The notes: generated by a model not told the origin, from the sequence alone. 64,000 nucleotides of DNA from Arthrobacter pascens (GCF_017052465.1 NZ_JAFHKT010000141.1:103458-167457); one strand, 5' to 3'; counted from the first letter of the stretch, positions 35,567-47,144 are shown. Made by a program: numbers and translations.

Positions 35567-37240
35567 ATGACTTCACTTACTGTCTCCGGCCGCGTGGCAC
35601 AGGTTCTCAGCAGCTACCTCAGCGACGTCTTCGGCGTGATGGGCAACGGGAATGTCTACTTCCTGGACGCCGCGGAAAAGCTGGGCCTCCGCTTCTCCCC
35701 CGTCCGCCATGAAGGCGCCGCCATCGCCGCGGCCGACGCCTACTACCGGACGTCAGGACGCCTCGCAGCAGGCACCACCACCTACGGCCCCGGCTACACG
35801 AACGCACTCACCGCATTGGCAGAAGCGGTCCAGGCGCAAATCCCCGTGGTGCTGGTCACCGGGGACGCGCCGAGCAGCGGCGCCCGGCCCCAGGACGTGG
35901 ACCAGGCGGCTATCGCTGCAGGCCTCGGCGCGGCGACCTTCACCGTCACCCGCGACGCCGTTGGCGCCATCACGCAACAGGCAGTGGAATACGCGCTGAC
36001 CAGGCGCACCGCCGTCGTGATTGCCATTCCCTACGACCTTGCTGCCCTCGAGGCTGCGGACGAAGAGCTTCCGGCGCCGTCGGCACCCAAGGTAACGGAC
36101 GACGTCGACGGCGGCCTTGGGCAGGTAGCCCGCCTGCTCGCCGGGGCGAAGCGGCCGCTGATCCTCGCCGGCCGCGGTGCGCACCTCGCCGGCGCCGGCC
36201 CGGAGCTCCGGGAACTTGCCGACCGCCTGGGCGCGCTGACCGCCGGAACCGCCCTGGCGCTCAACCTCCTCCAGGGCGAGGGATACCTCGGCGTCGCTGG
36301 CGGCTTCGGCACGGACACCGCAGCCGGGCTCATGGGTGAGGCCGATGTGGTCCTCGTGGCCGGGGCAAGCCTGAGCCCCTTCACCTTGCGGTTCGGGCAC
36401 CTGCTCGGCCCGAACAGCACCGTCATCCAGATCGACACCGCTCTGCAGCCGACCAACCCCCGGGTGGATACGTTCGTCAGCGCGGACGTGAAGTCTGCCG
36501 CGGGACGCCTACTCCGGATCCTGGATGGCCCGGCCTTGCCGGACGCCAGCCACGGACAAGCCTGGCGCACGGAGGCCCGCAAACGCCTGACCGAAGGACC
36601 GGGCCACCAGGCAGGCTCCGCGGAGACCCCGGACGGCCGGCTGGATCCGCGTTCCCTTGCCTCGGCACTGGATGCTGTGCTGCCGGAGCGCCGCACCGTG
36701 GTCCAGGACGGAGGGCACTTCATCGGCTGGGCGCCCATGTACTGGCACATCCCCAGGCCGCAGGACCTGGTCATGGTGGGCACCGCCTTCCAGAGCATCG
36801 GGCTCGGCCTTGCCAGCGCCGTCGGGGCAGCCCGCGCCGTGGAGGACGGCCGCACCCTGGTGCTGGCCTCCGGCGACGGCGGTTTCCTGATGGGCCTGTC
36901 CGACCTCGAATCGCTCATTGGGGCGGCACGTAGCGCCGTCGTCGTGATCTACAACGATGCCGCTTACGGGGCCGAAATCCACCAGTACGGTTCTCAGGGC
37001 CTGACCGAAAAGCCGATGCTGATCCCCGAGGTGGACTTCAGCGGCATCGCCCGCGCGCTCGGTGCCGAGTCGGCGATCATCCGCTCACTGGCGGACCTTT
37101 CTGCGCTTCAGGGGTGGATCGACGCCGGCGCCAAGGGAACCTTCGTGGCCGACTGCCGGATCACGTCGAGCGTGCGGGCCCCGTGGCTGAACGAGTGGAT
37201 GAAGGCCAAGCAGGACGCGAAGGCTGCGGTGGCGGTGTAG
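35567..37240 (+). CDS. Thiamine-diphosphate-dependent enzyme (acetolactate-synthase-like), 557 aa
   Basis: The catalytic Glu lies in RHEGAAIAAADAYYR (about residue 47). The ThDP/Mg signature starts with GDGG near residue 443 and ends with YNDAAYG. All three domains of the acetolactate synthase / decarboxylase fold are present over a typical length. No FAD-specific feature can be claimed. It could act as a 2-oxo-acid decarboxylase on the product of the HisC-like aminotransferase, which would make a short Ehrlich-type route with the permease; this is inference from gene order. A related copy of its last 32 codons occurs at 47046-47144. Confidence 0.88.
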   Translation: MTSLTVSGRVAQVLSSYLSDVFGVMGNGNVYFLDAAEKLGLRFSPVRHEGAAIAAADAYYRTSGRLAAGTTTYGPGYTNALTALAEAVQAQIPVVLVTGDAPSSGARPQDVDQAAIAAGLGAATFTVTRDAVGAITQQAVEYALTRRTAVVIAIPYDLAALEAADEELPAPSAPKVTDDVDGGLGQVARLLAGAKRPLILAGRGAHLAGAGPELRELADRLGALTAGTALALNLLQGEGYLGVAGGFGTDTAAGLMGEADVVLVAGASLSPFTLRFGHLLGPNSTVIQIDTALQPTNPRVDTFVSADVKSAAGRLLRILDGPALPDASHGQAWRTEARKRLTEGPGHQAGSAETPDGRLDPRSLASALDAVLPERRTVVQDGGHFIGWAPMYWHIPRPQDLVMVGTAFQSIGLGLASAVGAARAVEDGRTLVLASGDGGFLMGLSDLESLIGAARSAVVVIYNDAAYGAEIHQYGSQGLTEKPMLIPEVDFSGIARALGAESAIIRSLADLSALQGWIDAGAKGTFVADCRITSSVRAPWLNEWMKAKQDAKAAVAV

Positions 37241-37345
37241 GACTGGCGCCAGCCGCGTCGAGGTGCCGTTCACCCTCACCGTGCGACACACCACTTCGTG
37301 AAGTCATCTGGAATAGCGAAGCGACGCCATGCCGTTGTGGAAGTC

Positions 37346-38275
37346 ATGAAGGCAATCTCTTACAGCACATACGGAAGCCCGGACGTCCTCGAACTGGGCG
37401 ACCAGCCGATGCCGAAAGTCGGGCCTGGCATGGTCCTGGTCAAAGTCAAGGCAGCAGCAGTGAACCCGGTGGACTGGAAGATCATGGCGGGGTACCTGGA
37501 TGCGGTCATGGACCTGCAGTTTCCCGCGATTCCCGGCTGGGATGTGGCCGGGGTTGTGGAGTCGGTGGGTATCGATGCCCGGCAGTTCAAGCCCGGTGAT
37601 GAGGTCATCGCCTATGGCCGCAAGGACTACGTCCACGGGGGAAGCTTTGCCGAGTACATAGCGCTGCCGGAACGGCTCCTGGCCCGGAAGCCTGCCTCCC
37701 TCGGGTGGAACGAGTCGGCGGGCCTGCCGCTTGCGGGCCTGACCGCCTACCAGGTTCTCAACCGGCTGGGCGTGAAGACCGACGAAACCGTCCTGATCCA
37801 CGGGGGTGCCGGAGGCGTAGGCTCCCTTGGCATCCAGATTGCCGTGGCCTTGGGTGCCAGCGTCATCTCCACTGCCTCGGAGAAGAACCACGAGTTCCTC
37901 CGCTCCGTGGGAGCCGAGCCGGTTGCCTACGGGGACGGGCTCGCGGAGCGCGTCCGGGCGCTGCGCCCGGACGGAGTGGACGTCGTTGCCGACTTTGTGG
38001 GCGGAAATCTCGACTCAACACTGGCGGTGCTGGCCGAGGGAGGCCGGCACGCCTCGATTGCCGACAGTGAAGTGGAGCAGCACGGGGGCGACTGGATGTG
38101 GGTCAATCCGGTGGGAGCCGATCTGCAAGAACTCGCCGATCTGGTGGACAGCCGGACAATCCGTGTGGAAGTGGCCGAGGTCTTTCCGCTGGAAAGGGCC
38201 GCGGATGCCTTCCGCTCCAACATGGAGGGACATACCCGCGGCAAAATCGTGATCGCCGTGGACCAGGAGTCCTAA
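37346..38275 (+). CDS. MDR-family NAD(P)H-dependent oxidoreductase (quinone-reductase type), 309 aa
   Basis: The cofactor fold shows HGGAGGVGSLGIQIA near residues 151-165. There is no cysteine-rich structural zinc loop, so it is of the zinc-free quinone oxidoreductase type within the medium-chain dehydrogenases. It should reduce quinones or enones with NADPH. I chose ATG 37346 because the conserved N-terminus MKAISYSTYG begins there; the frame is open upstream to 37298. No operon partner is evident, although it follows the ThDP gene by 105 bases on the same strand. Confidence 0.85.
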   Translation: MKAISYSTYGSPDVLELGDQPMPKVGPGMVLVKVKAAAVNPVDWKIMAGYLDAVMDLQFPAIPGWDVAGVVESVGIDARQFKPGDEVIAYGRKDYVHGGSFAEYIALPERLLARKPASLGWNESAGLPLAGLTAYQVLNRLGVKTDETVLIHGGAGGVGSLGIQIAVALGASVISTASEKNHEFLRSVGAEPVAYGDGLAERVRALRPDGVDVVADFVGGNLDSTLAVLAEGGRHASIADSEVEQHGGDWMWVNPVGADLQELADLVDSRTIRVEVAEVFPLERAADAFRSNMEGHTRGKIVIAVDQES

Positions 38276-38337
38276 TCAGGCAGGCTGGCTGTCGGGGACC
38301 GATGGCGGGCAACCGCCAGATGGGCCATGATCGGAGC

Positions 38338-40032
<1,695 letters not shown>

Positions 40033-40108
40033 CCGCCGCACCCAAGTGCTCTGCCGCCGTCGTACATGCATCCGCTTTGCGCCTACGCCTCAGTCTGAAC
40101 CGACCCAC

Positions 40109-40768
40109 CTACACCACCGCGCGACGGGTGAAGACCAAATGGACCACCCCTTGCGGAGAGGGAGTCGCTTCAATGTCAAAGCGTTCTTCGAGTCCCTCGA
40201 GTCCGTCCCAGAGCCGTTCGCCCCGGCCCAGGACGATCGGCACGAGGACGATATGCATGTGGTCGATCAGGTCGGCCTCAAGGAACTGCCGCACCGTGCT
40301 GGCACCGCCGCCGATCCTGACATCGAGGCCACCGGCCAGTGCACGGGCCTGTTCAAGCGCCGAGGCGGGGTCCGCGTCAACAAAATGGAAGGTTGTTCCG
40401 CCTTCCATTTCGAGTACCGGCCGGGGATGGTGTGTCAGGACAACCACAGGCGTGTGGAACACAGGGTTGTCGCCCCACCACCCCTTCCAATCCTCGTTCT
40501 CCCAAGGACCGCGTTGAGGGCCGAACTTGTTGCGCCCCATGATTTCGGCGCCGACCCCTGGTCCCCACTGGCTGGCGAACGCCTCGTCGACGCCGAAGGA
40601 TCCTTCCGAGTCCCCATGGATGCCCATGGCGCGGAAGGTCCGCGTCTCAAAGGCCCACTCCAGCAGCCGCGTGCCTGCGTGGCCGAACGGTGCGTCCAGT
40701 TGCTGGCCCTCACCTGTACCGAAGCCGTCGAGGGAGACCGAGAAGTTATGCACGCGGACAAGTGACAT
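40109..40768 (-). CDS. Dihydrofolate-reductase-fold (RibD C-terminal) protein, 219 aa
   Basis: The N-terminal SVSLDGFGTGEGQQ strand and loop, the GRNKFGP segment, and LDVRIGGGASTVRQFL near residue 150 are typical of the dihydrofolate reductase / RibD C-terminal family. Proteins of this group use NADPH but the substrate is usually unknown. No riboflavin gene is nearby. It is transcribed from 40768 on the minus strand, 42 bases from the remains of an aldo/keto reductase gene. Confidence 0.9.
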   Translation of the reverse strand: MSLVRVHNFSVSLDGFGTGEGQQLDAPFGHAGTRLLEWAFETRTFRAMGIHGDSEGSFGVDEAFASQWGPGVGAEIMGRNKFGPQRGPWENEDWKGWWGDNPVFHTPVVVLTHHPRPVLEMEGGTTFHFVDADPASALEQARALAGGLDVRIGGGASTVRQFLEADLIDHMHIVLVPIVLGRGERLWDGLEGLEERFDIEATPSPQGVVHLVFTRRAVV

Positions 40769-40809
40769 GTCGTCTCTCCTGAAGTGTCGTAGGCAGTCAC
40801 TGTATGGCG

Positions 40810-41128
40810 TCAGACGCGTTCCGGGAAGGACTCCACCTTCGCGGGATCCCGCTCCACCAGGTCCCCCAGTACGGCATCCACCCGGCTGAGGAGCGCCGGG
40901 TCAAGGCGCACTCCCGCCGCCGTGACGTTGTCCCGGAGCTGCTCCGGCCGTGACGCGCCCACAAGGGCGGAGGAGACATTCTGGTTCTGCAGGACCCAGG
41001 CCACGGCAAACGCCGCCATGGACAGGCCTGCCTCTTCCGCCAGCGGCTTGAGCTCCTGGACCCGCTCCAGCACCTCCTCCTGCATGTACCGGTGCTCGGT
41101 CTTGGCCGCGCCGCCATCCACCGTGTTG
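40810..41128 (-). pseudogene. Aldo/keto reductase fragment (C-terminal third)
   Basis: The last 105 residues match, segment by segment, the C-terminus of the intact aldo/keto reductase at 62075-63070 (shared VLERVQELKPLA-, MAA-AVAWVLQN and GASRPEQL-type blocks). Sequence upstream of about 41128 is unrelated, so two thirds of the gene, including the catalytic Tyr/Lys region, are missing. A 134-aa frame starting at 41214 includes unrelated N-terminal residues. Expression or function is unlikely. Confidence 0.8.
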
Positions 41129-41246
41129 TCGACGGCTGAACATTCCTCGCCTGTGGCCCGAATGTTCAAGATGTGCACCACGTTCCGAGTCCTACTAGGC
41201 CCATACCCCAGCAACCTGTTCGAGGGCGACGTCCAAAGGCCCCGGA

Positions 41247-41390
41247 TCAGCCGAACAGCGCCGCCACACGGGTCAGGGTTTGAAACACCCCGTAGCCCAG
41301 CGGCAGCCCGACGAGCGCCCAGGCCACAGCAAGCTTGCTGACGGATACTTTGACGGGCGCCTGCGCGCCGGGGGTGTGTGCAGTGCTCAT
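41247..41390 (-). CDS. MFS transporter small subunit, 47 aa
   Basis: A short frame reads MSTAHTPGAQ at its start, has one hydrophobic membrane segment (about residues 20-36, AVAWALVGLPLGYGVF), and ends ALFG. It begins one base after the stop of the OFA-type carrier, so it is translationally coupled. A small single-helix partner of this type is commonly found directly behind OFA-family MFS genes in actinobacteria. It probably associates with the carrier in the membrane, but its effect on transport is not known. Confidence 0.78.
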   Translation of the reverse strand: MSTAHTPGAQAPVKVSVSKLAVAWALVGLPLGYGVFQTLTRVAALFG

Positions 41391-41391
41391 C

Positions 41392-42786
41392 TCAGGCCTC
41401 CATGGCAGGTTCGTGTGCCCGTCCGCGGTCGGGGCGGGGTTCGTGGAATCGCGCGTCCACCGGTTTCACCCTCAGGTTGGCCAGGAAACCGACCACCAGC
41501 AGCGCCACCATGGTCAGCAGCGCGGGCTGGTAGGACGCCGCGTCCAGCTGGCCGGGCTTGCCCTGGGCATCCAGGAAGGCGTTGACGATCAGCGGACCCG
41601 CCACCCCGGCAGCGGACCAGGCGGTCAGCAGCCGGCCGTGGATGGCGCCCACCTGGAAGGTCCCGAAAAGGTCCCGCAGGTAGGCCGGCACGGTCGCGAA
41701 CCCTCCCCCGTAGAAGGAGATGATGACGAACGCGAGCGCCACGTAGAGGACGGTAGTGGTGGAGCCGGCCAGCGCCAGCACCGTGTAGAGCACGGCGCCG
41801 ACGCCGAGGTACACCATGTAGATGCGCTTGCGGCCGGTGACGTCGGAAGTGGCAGACCAGGCGAACCGCCCGGCCATGTTGCCGATGGACAGCAGTCCCA
41901 CGAAGCCGGCGGCGACGGCGGCACTTACCAGGGAGACGCCGTCGGACTTCCGGAAGAAGTCCTGGATCATCGGGGCGGCCTGCTCCAGGATGCCGATGCC
42001 TGCGGTGACGTTGCAGAACAGGGCGATCCAGACCAGCCAGAACTGCCTGGACTTGACGGCGTTCTTTGCCGAGACATTCTCCGTGGTGACGAGTTTGGCG
42101 GCCTTCACCTTGGCGGGGTCGAACCCGGCCGGCTGCCAGCCTGCGGCCGGGACTTTGATGGTGAAGGCGCCGAAGAGCATGTAGGCCAGGTAGACGACGG
42201 CGAGGGTCAGGAAGAGCTTGCCCACGGCATCGCCACTGGCCACCCAGTCCTTGGCGCCGGAGTTCGGGTCGTACAGCTTGAGCAGCGCCGTGGAGACAGG
42301 GCTGGCGATCAGCGCGCCGCCGCCGAAACCCATGATGGCCATGCCGGTGGCGAGGCCGGGCCGGTCCGGGAACCACTTGATCAGGGTGGACACGGGCGAG
42401 ATGTAGCCGATGCCCAGGCCGATGCCGCCGACAACGCCGTAGCCAAGGTAAACGAGCCACAGCTGGTGCGTGAAGATGCCGAGGGAGCCGATCAGGAAGC
42501 CGCCGGACCAGAACACGGCCGAAGTGAACATCGCCTTGCGCGGGCCGCTCCTGTCCACCCAGGTGCCCATGGCCGCAGCCGACAGACCCAGCATCACGAT
42601 GGCGATGGAGAAGATCACGCCGATCTCGGTCAGGCTGGCACCGAAATGCTTGACCAGGGCCGTCTTGTAGACGCTCGTCGCGTAGGCCTGGCCGATGCAG
42701 AGGTGGACGGCGAGCGCCGCGGGCGGTACGAGCCAACGGTTGAACCCCGGCGGGGCAATGGTTCGTTCTCGGTCCAGCCAGCTCAT
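41392..42786 (-). CDS. OFA-family MFS transporter (oxalate/formate antiporter type), 464 aa
   Basis: Twelve hydrophobic segments are predictable. The protein has the N-terminal LCIGQAYATSVYK region and the internal LSIGNMAGRFAWSATSD motif of OFA-type carriers. Family members exchange or import small organic anions such as oxalate, formate or related carboxylates. The ligand here is unknown because no decarboxylase or CoA-transferase lies nearby. It is followed at one base by a 47-aa membrane partner. Confidence 0.88.
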   Translation of the reverse strand: MSWLDRERTIAPPGFNRWLVPPAALAVHLCIGQAYATSVYKTALVKHFGASLTEIGVIFSIAIVMLGLSAAAMGTWVDRSGPRKAMFTSAVFWSGGFLIGSLGIFTHQLWLVYLGYGVVGGIGLGIGYISPVSTLIKWFPDRPGLATGMAIMGFGGGALIASPVSTALLKLYDPNSGAKDWVASGDAVGKLFLTLAVVYLAYMLFGAFTIKVPAAGWQPAGFDPAKVKAAKLVTTENVSAKNAVKSRQFWLVWIALFCNVTAGIGILEQAAPMIQDFFRKSDGVSLVSAAVAAGFVGLLSIGNMAGRFAWSATSDVTGRKRIYMVYLGVGAVLYTVLALAGSTTTVLYVALAFVIISFYGGGFATVPAYLRDLFGTFQVGAIHGRLLTAWSAAGVAGPLIVNAFLDAQGKPGQLDAASYQPALLTMVALLVVGFLANLRVKPVDARFHEPRPDRGRAHEPAMEA

Positions 42787-42981
42787 AAATACTCCTCGTC
42801 AACGACGTCGATGTCCCTGCGCTGTTCCAGTGCATGGCCCGGCGCATGTCCCACTGGCGCATGTCCCAGCGGGTGAAGGCAAACGGCGCATTCAGCGGCC
42901 GTTCGCCTCCGGCAATCATGGTGCACGTCACACTCGGGCGCCGCCGTTCTGCGGTGAGCGGCGGCACATTCGCGACGAGCG

Positions 42982-43203
42982 GTGGACAAACCGGAGTTCG
43001 GTGAAGGAGCAGGGACAGAAATCGTCGCCTACTGCCGCGGCTCCTACTGCGTTTACGCGGACGACGCCGTGCGTGAGCTTGCGGACGACGGGCGCCAGGC
43101 GCTGCGGCTTGAGGAAGGTTTCCCGGAGTGGAGGGCGGCTGGCCTCCCCGTCGAACCGGTCACAGTCGCGCCACGCAGCGGGCGCGGGATAACGGAGGCA
43201 TGA
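42982..43203 (+). pseudogene. Rhodanese-domain fragment, 73 aa
   Basis: YCRGSYCVYADDAV and EGFPEWRAAGLPV are the active-site loop and end of a rhodanese domain, as found in ArsR-rhodanese fusions of actinobacteria. The HTH and the N-terminal half of the rhodanese fold are absent, and the GTG at 42982 lies just before the remaining portion. The Cys that accepts sulfur is present but the domain is incomplete. Its stop overlaps the next tiny frame as ATGA. Confidence 0.65.
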
Positions 43204-43349
43204 CCGGCCGGGACCACGACGAGGACCTGTGGCAGGAGTTTGATCGGATTCAGTCGCTGCCGCCGTCGGAAATGTCCCGACGGCGGCAGGTCAAGCAGGA
43301 CAATGGGTCAGCGCGCCCCCACCACGGCCACGGCCTCAGCGGCGGCTGA
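43200..43349 (+). CDS. Doubtful 49-aa reading frame
   Basis: ATG 43200 overlaps the rhodanese fragment stop by four bases and is preceded by a GGAGG-like site. The product is hydrophilic, with a charged N-terminus and a His/Gly-rich end. It overlaps the end of the convergent PEP synthase gene by 42 bases. I recognise no family and give it little weight. Confidence 0.3.
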   Translation: MTGRDHDEDLWQEFDRIQSLPPSEMSRRRQVKQDNGSARPHHGHGLSGG

Positions 43350-45743
43350 AGCGCCCGGGGAAGCGCTGGCCGCGACGTCCGCGAGCCGGAGCCAGGTGTC
43401 CACCACGGTGTCCGGGTTCAGGGAGACGGAATCGATGCCCTGATCCACCAGCCACTCGGCGAGGTCCGGGTGGTCGCTGGGGCCCTGGCCGCAGATGCCC
43501 ACGTACTTGCCGCGTTCCCGGCAGGCCCTGATGGCCATGCTGAGGAGCTTCTTGACGGCAGGATCGCGTTCATCGAAACCTGCGGACACGATCGCCGAGT
43601 CGCGGTCCAGGCCCAGCGCCAGCTGGGTCATGTCGTTGGAGCCGATCGAGAAGCCGTCAAAGTAGTCCAGGAATTCGTCGGCAAGCAGCGCGTTGGAGGG
43701 AAGCTCGCACATCATGATCACTTCCAGGCCGTTCTCGCCGCGGCGCAGCCCGTTCTCGGCGAGCAGCTCGATGACGCCGCGGGCCTCGTCCAGGGTCCGT
43801 ACGAACGGGATCATGATCTTGACGTTGGCGAGGCCCATCTCGTTGCGGACGAAGGACAGGGCCTCGCACTCCAGGTCGAAGCAGTCGCGGAAGGACGGCT
43901 CCAGGTAGCGTGAGGCGCCGCGGAAGCCGAGCATCGGGTTCTCTTCGTGCGGCTCGTAGGCCGGTCCGCCCAGAAGGTTGGCGTACTCGTTGGACTTGAA
44001 GTCGGACATGCGCACAATCACCGGTTCCGGCGCGAATGCGGCGGCGATCGTGGAGACACCTTCGGCGAGGCGCTTGATGTAGTACTCCCGCGGGCTGCTG
44101 TAGGCGGCAATGCGCTCCCGGATCTGAGCGGCCACGTCCTCCGGCTGGCTGTCCAGGTTCAGCAGCGCCTTGGGGTGGATGCCGATCTGGCGGTTGATGA
44201 TGAACTCGAGCCGGGCCAGGCCCACGCCGTGGTTGGGCAGTTGGGCGAAGGTGAACGCCTGCTCCGGGGTTCCCACGTTCATCATCACCTTGACGGGGGC
44301 CTCCGGCATCTCAGTGATCCCGGTGTCCTCCACGGTAAAGTCCAGCAGGCCTTCGTAGATGACGCCGGTCTCGCCGTCGGCACAGGAGACGGTGACGTCC
44401 TGCCCGTCGGACAGCGCGTCCGTGGCATGGCCGGTTCCGACGACGGCGGGGATCCCCAGTTCCCGGGCGATAATGGCCGCGTGGCAGGTCCGTCCGCCGC
44501 GGTTGGTCACGATCGCGGAGGCGCGCTTCATGATCGGTTCCCAGTCCGGGTCGGTCATGTCAGCCACCAGGACGTCGCCGGTCTGGAACGAGGCCATCTG
44601 GTCGATGGCCGTAAGGATGCGGACGCTGCCGGCGCCGATGCGCTGGCCGATCGCGCGGCCCTCGGCCAGGACCGGGCCGGTTTCGTTGAGGCGGAAGCGG
44701 CTCTGGCTGCCGGGGGCGCGGCGGGACTGCACCGTTTCCGGACGTGCCTGCAGAATGTACAGGCCGCCGTCGATCCCGTCCTTGCCCCATTCGATGTCCA
44801 TGGGGCGGCCGTAGTGGTTCTCAATGGACACGGCGTGCCTGGCGAGCTGCTCCACATCCTCGTCACTGAGGCTGAAGCGGTTCCGCAGGGACGCCTCCAC
44901 CGGGACAAAGTCGATGGTGCGGCCGATCTCCTGGCTGCTGGTGTACGTCATCTGCAGGGCCTTCTCGCCCAGACCGCGCTTGAGGATGGCGGGCCGGCCC
45001 GCCTGCAGCGCCGGCTTGTACACGTAGAACTCGTCCGGGTTCACCGCACCCTGGACTACGGCCTCGCCGAGGCCGTAGGAGGACGTGACGAACACGGCGT
45101 CCTGGAAGCCCGATTCGGTGTCCATGGTGAACATGACGCCGGATGCCCCGACGTCGGAACGCACCATCCGCTGCACACCCGCCGAGAGTGCCACGTCGGC
45201 GTGCTCGAACTTGTGGTGCACCCGGTAGGCGATGGCGCGGTCGTTGTAGAGCGACGCAAACACGTCCTTGATGGCGGCCAGGATGTTCTCGATCCCGCGG
45301 ACGTTCAGGAAGGTTTCCTGCTGCCCGGCGAAAGACGCGTCGGGCAGGTCTTCCGCCGTCGCGCTGGACCGCACAGCCCAGGAGAGGTCATCGGAGCCGC
45401 CGTGCTTCTCCACCAACTCCCGGTAGGCATTCCGGAGCTGCTCCTCAAAATCGGGGAGGAAGGGGGTCTGGCGCACCAGGGTCCGGATGTCCTGACCGGC
45501 AGCTGCCAGGGCCGTCACGTCATCAGTGTCCAGGCCCACCAGACGGTCGGCAATGTGCTGGTCCAGCCCCGACTCAGCCAGGAAGCGGCGGTAGGCATCT
45601 GCAGTGGTGGCGAACCCGTCAGGCACCTGGACGCCGGCAGAGGTCAGGTTCTGCACCATCTCGCCGAGGGAGGCGTTCTTACCGCCCACCCGGTCCAGGT
45701 CTTTGAGCCCGAGTTCCGAGAACCACAGGATGTCTGTTGCCAT
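43308..45743 (-). CDS. ppsA: Phosphoenolpyruvate synthase, 811 aa
   Basis: The N-terminal ATP-grasp lobe starts [20 protein letters not shown]. The phosphorylated-histidine segment GGRTCHAAI is near residue 421, and the C-terminal PEP/pyruvate domain contains the catalytic CGQGPSDHP. The enzyme turns pyruvate and ATP into PEP, AMP and phosphate for gluconeogenesis. ATG 45743 was chosen over 45866 because the conserved sequence begins there and a GGAGC site sits ten bases upstream. The ppsR-type regulator gene lies immediately upstream. Confidence 0.95.
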   Translation of the reverse strand: MATDILWFSELGLKDLDRVGGKNASLGEMVQNLTSAGVQVPDGFATTADAYRRFLAESGLDQHIADRLVGLDTDDVTALAAAGQDIRTLVRQTPFLPDFEEQLRNAYRELVEKHGGSDDLSWAVRSSATAEDLPDASFAGQQETFLNVRGIENILAAIKDVFASLYNDRAIAYRVHHKFEHADVALSAGVQRMVRSDVGASGVMFTMDTESGFQDAVFVTSSYGLGEAVVQGAVNPDEFYVYKPALQAGRPAILKRGLGEKALQMTYTSSQEIGRTIDFVPVEASLRNRFSLSDEDVEQLARHAVSIENHYGRPMDIEWGKDGIDGGLYILQARPETVQSRRAPGSQSRFRLNETGPVLAEGRAIGQRIGAGSVRILTAIDQMASFQTGDVLVADMTDPDWEPIMKRASAIVTNRGGRTCHAAIIARELGIPAVVGTGHATDALSDGQDVTVSCADGETGVIYEGLLDFTVEDTGITEMPEAPVKVMMNVGTPEQAFTFAQLPNHGVGLARLEFIINRQIGIHPKALLNLDSQPEDVAAQIRERIAAYSSPREYYIKRLAEGVSTIAAAFAPEPVIVRMSDFKSNEYANLLGGPAYEPHEENPMLGFRGASRYLEPSFRDCFDLECEALSFVRNEMGLANVKIMIPFVRTLDEARGVIELLAENGLRRGENGLEVIMMCELPSNALLADEFLDYFDGFSIGSNDMTQLALGLDRDSAIVSAGFDERDPAVKKLLSMAIRACRERGKYVGICGQGPSDHPDLAEWLVDQGIDSVSLNPDTVVDTWLRLADVAASASPGASAAAEAVAVVGAR

Positions 45744-45853
45744 AGTTACTGCTCCTTCGCAGAGGGTGAAGTGCCAAGGCCCTGCTCCCGGCGGTGGCCG
45801 GTTGAGGGCATAAGTCCCGTTCACCTTGGCAGGCCTGTGAGAGGGCCGCCACA

Positions 45854-45870
45854 TGATGTGCGCCACATCA
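45854..45870. promoter_or_regulatory. 7-bp perfect dyad between ppsR and ppsA
   Basis: tgatgtg and cacatca are exact reverse complements separated by three bases. It lies 19 bases after the ppsR stop and 111 bases before the ppsA start, so it could be an operator or a weak hairpin. Confidence 0.4.
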
Positions 45871-45888
45871 CCTTTGTGAAACTTTTCC

Positions 45889-46707
45889 TTAATGCTTGAG
45901 GTTCATCTTTTGCAGGATGGTGGCCGCCATCTCCTCGACCGACACGCTGGCCGAATTGAGGTACGGGATTCCGTGGAATTCGTAGAGCCGCTCCGCGCTG
46001 CGCAGCTCGAATCCGCACTGGCGCAGTGAGGCATAGGAGGACCCGCGGCGCCGTTCGGCGCGGACCTGGCTCAGCCGCAGCGGGTTGGTGGTCAGGCCGA
46101 AACATTTCGACACGAACGGCTTCAGCGACTTGGGCAGCCCTTCCCGGGCAAAGTCCTCCTCCACCAGCGGGAAGTTCGCGGCGAAGATCCCGTGCTGCAG
46201 CGCCAGGTACATGGTGGTGGGCGTCTTCCCGCAGCGGGACGGCGCCACCAGGATGACCTGGGCCTTCTCCAGCGCACGCAGGCTCTGGCCGTCGTCGTGC
46301 TCCATGGCATACTCGACGGCGGCCATCCGGGACTGGTAGCGCGCAGCGTTTCCCAGGCCGTGCGCCCGGCCGGGCTCACCGCTGGCGTGACTGCCCAGTG
46401 CCTGCTCCAGCTGTTCCACGTACGTGCCGATGAGATCGACGATGGTTCCCTTGCACGCAGACAAAGTCTGGCGGATTTCACTGCTGACCGCCGTCGAAAA
46501 GACGAGCGGGGCAGGTCCGGCGGCGGCGGCGCCGTCGATGACTTTGACGACCGACCGCGCCTGCTCAACGGTGGTGATGAACGGGATGGTGATGCGGTCG
46601 AAATTGTTCCCGGGAAACTGCGTCAGCAGCGTGTTGCCCAGGGTTTCCGCGGTGATGCCGGTGCTGTCCGAAAGGAAATAGACGGGCCGGAGAGCGTCAG
46701 TAGTCAT
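45889..46707 (-). CDS. ppsR: PEP synthase regulatory protein (kinase/pyrophosphorylase), 272 aa
   Basis: The protein has the DUF299/PSRP family features: N-terminal [16 protein letters not shown] and a P-loop [15 protein letters not shown] near residue 157. Members inactivate PEP synthase by ADP-dependent threonine phosphorylation and reactivate it by phosphate-dependent dephosphorylation. Gene order ppsR-ppsA on the same strand supports this target. The ATG at 46707 fits the conserved N-terminus. Confidence 0.93.
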   Translation of the reverse strand: MTTDALRPVYFLSDSTGITAETLGNTLLTQFPGNNFDRITIPFITTVEQARSVVKVIDGAAAAGPAPLVFSTAVSSEIRQTLSACKGTIVDLIGTYVEQLEQALGSHASGEPGRAHGLGNAARYQSRMAAVEYAMEHDDGQSLRALEKAQVILVAPSRCGKTPTTMYLALQHGIFAANFPLVEEDFAREGLPKSLKPFVSKCFGLTTNPLRLSQVRAERRRGSSYASLRQCGFELRSAERLYEFHGIPYLNSASVSVEEMAATILQKMNLKH

Positions 46708-47045
46708 GAAATGACCTTAGCTGGCCGTTGCGCACCCGCCGCGGCGCAGTTCGGGGGTTCGCGTTCTCCGCCAGGTACGTGGACGTGAACCTCACGGCTC
46801 CGGACAGCCTCGGAAGCATGAAAGCGCACTCGGACAAGATCAAGGGCGCGGCCCAATCCCGGTAACACCTTAGGACGGCGGAAGAAGATACCGCCGGCCA
46901 GATTTTCGTGGCCTGCGAGTGGAACGTTGGCGACAACCGCCAGGAAGGGGCTTCCGGCCCATGACAAGTCCACCCGGGGTTGGAAGACTCGGCGCATGAT
47001 GCCAACACGAAACCTCAGCAGACTTCCTGCCGCCGCAGCGCTCAC
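46708..47045. other. Non-coding stretch upstream of ppsR
   Basis: No convincing gene is seen. It should carry the ppsR promoter on the minus strand. It borders the ThDP-enzyme fragment at 47046. Confidence 0.5.
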
Positions 47046-47144
47046 GTGGCCGACGGCCGGATCACGTCGAGCGTCCGGGCACCGTGGCTGAGCGAATGGA
47101 TGCATGCCTCGCAGGCCGCGAAGGCTGCGGTGGCGGCTAGCTAA
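47046..47144 (+). pseudogene. C-terminal fragment related to the ThDP enzyme at 35567-37240
   Basis: Thirty-two codons plus a stop read VADGRITSSVRAPWLSEWMH onward, closely matching the last codons of the ThDP enzyme gene (37145-37240) at DNA level, with scattered differences. The rest of the gene is missing. It is either a duplicated tail or the remnant of a paralogue. Confidence 0.75.

Noticed and set aside
43947..45899. 650-codon frame antisense to PEP synthase
   Set aside because: Mirror of a highly conserved enzyme gene; no motif or ribosome-binding site supports it.
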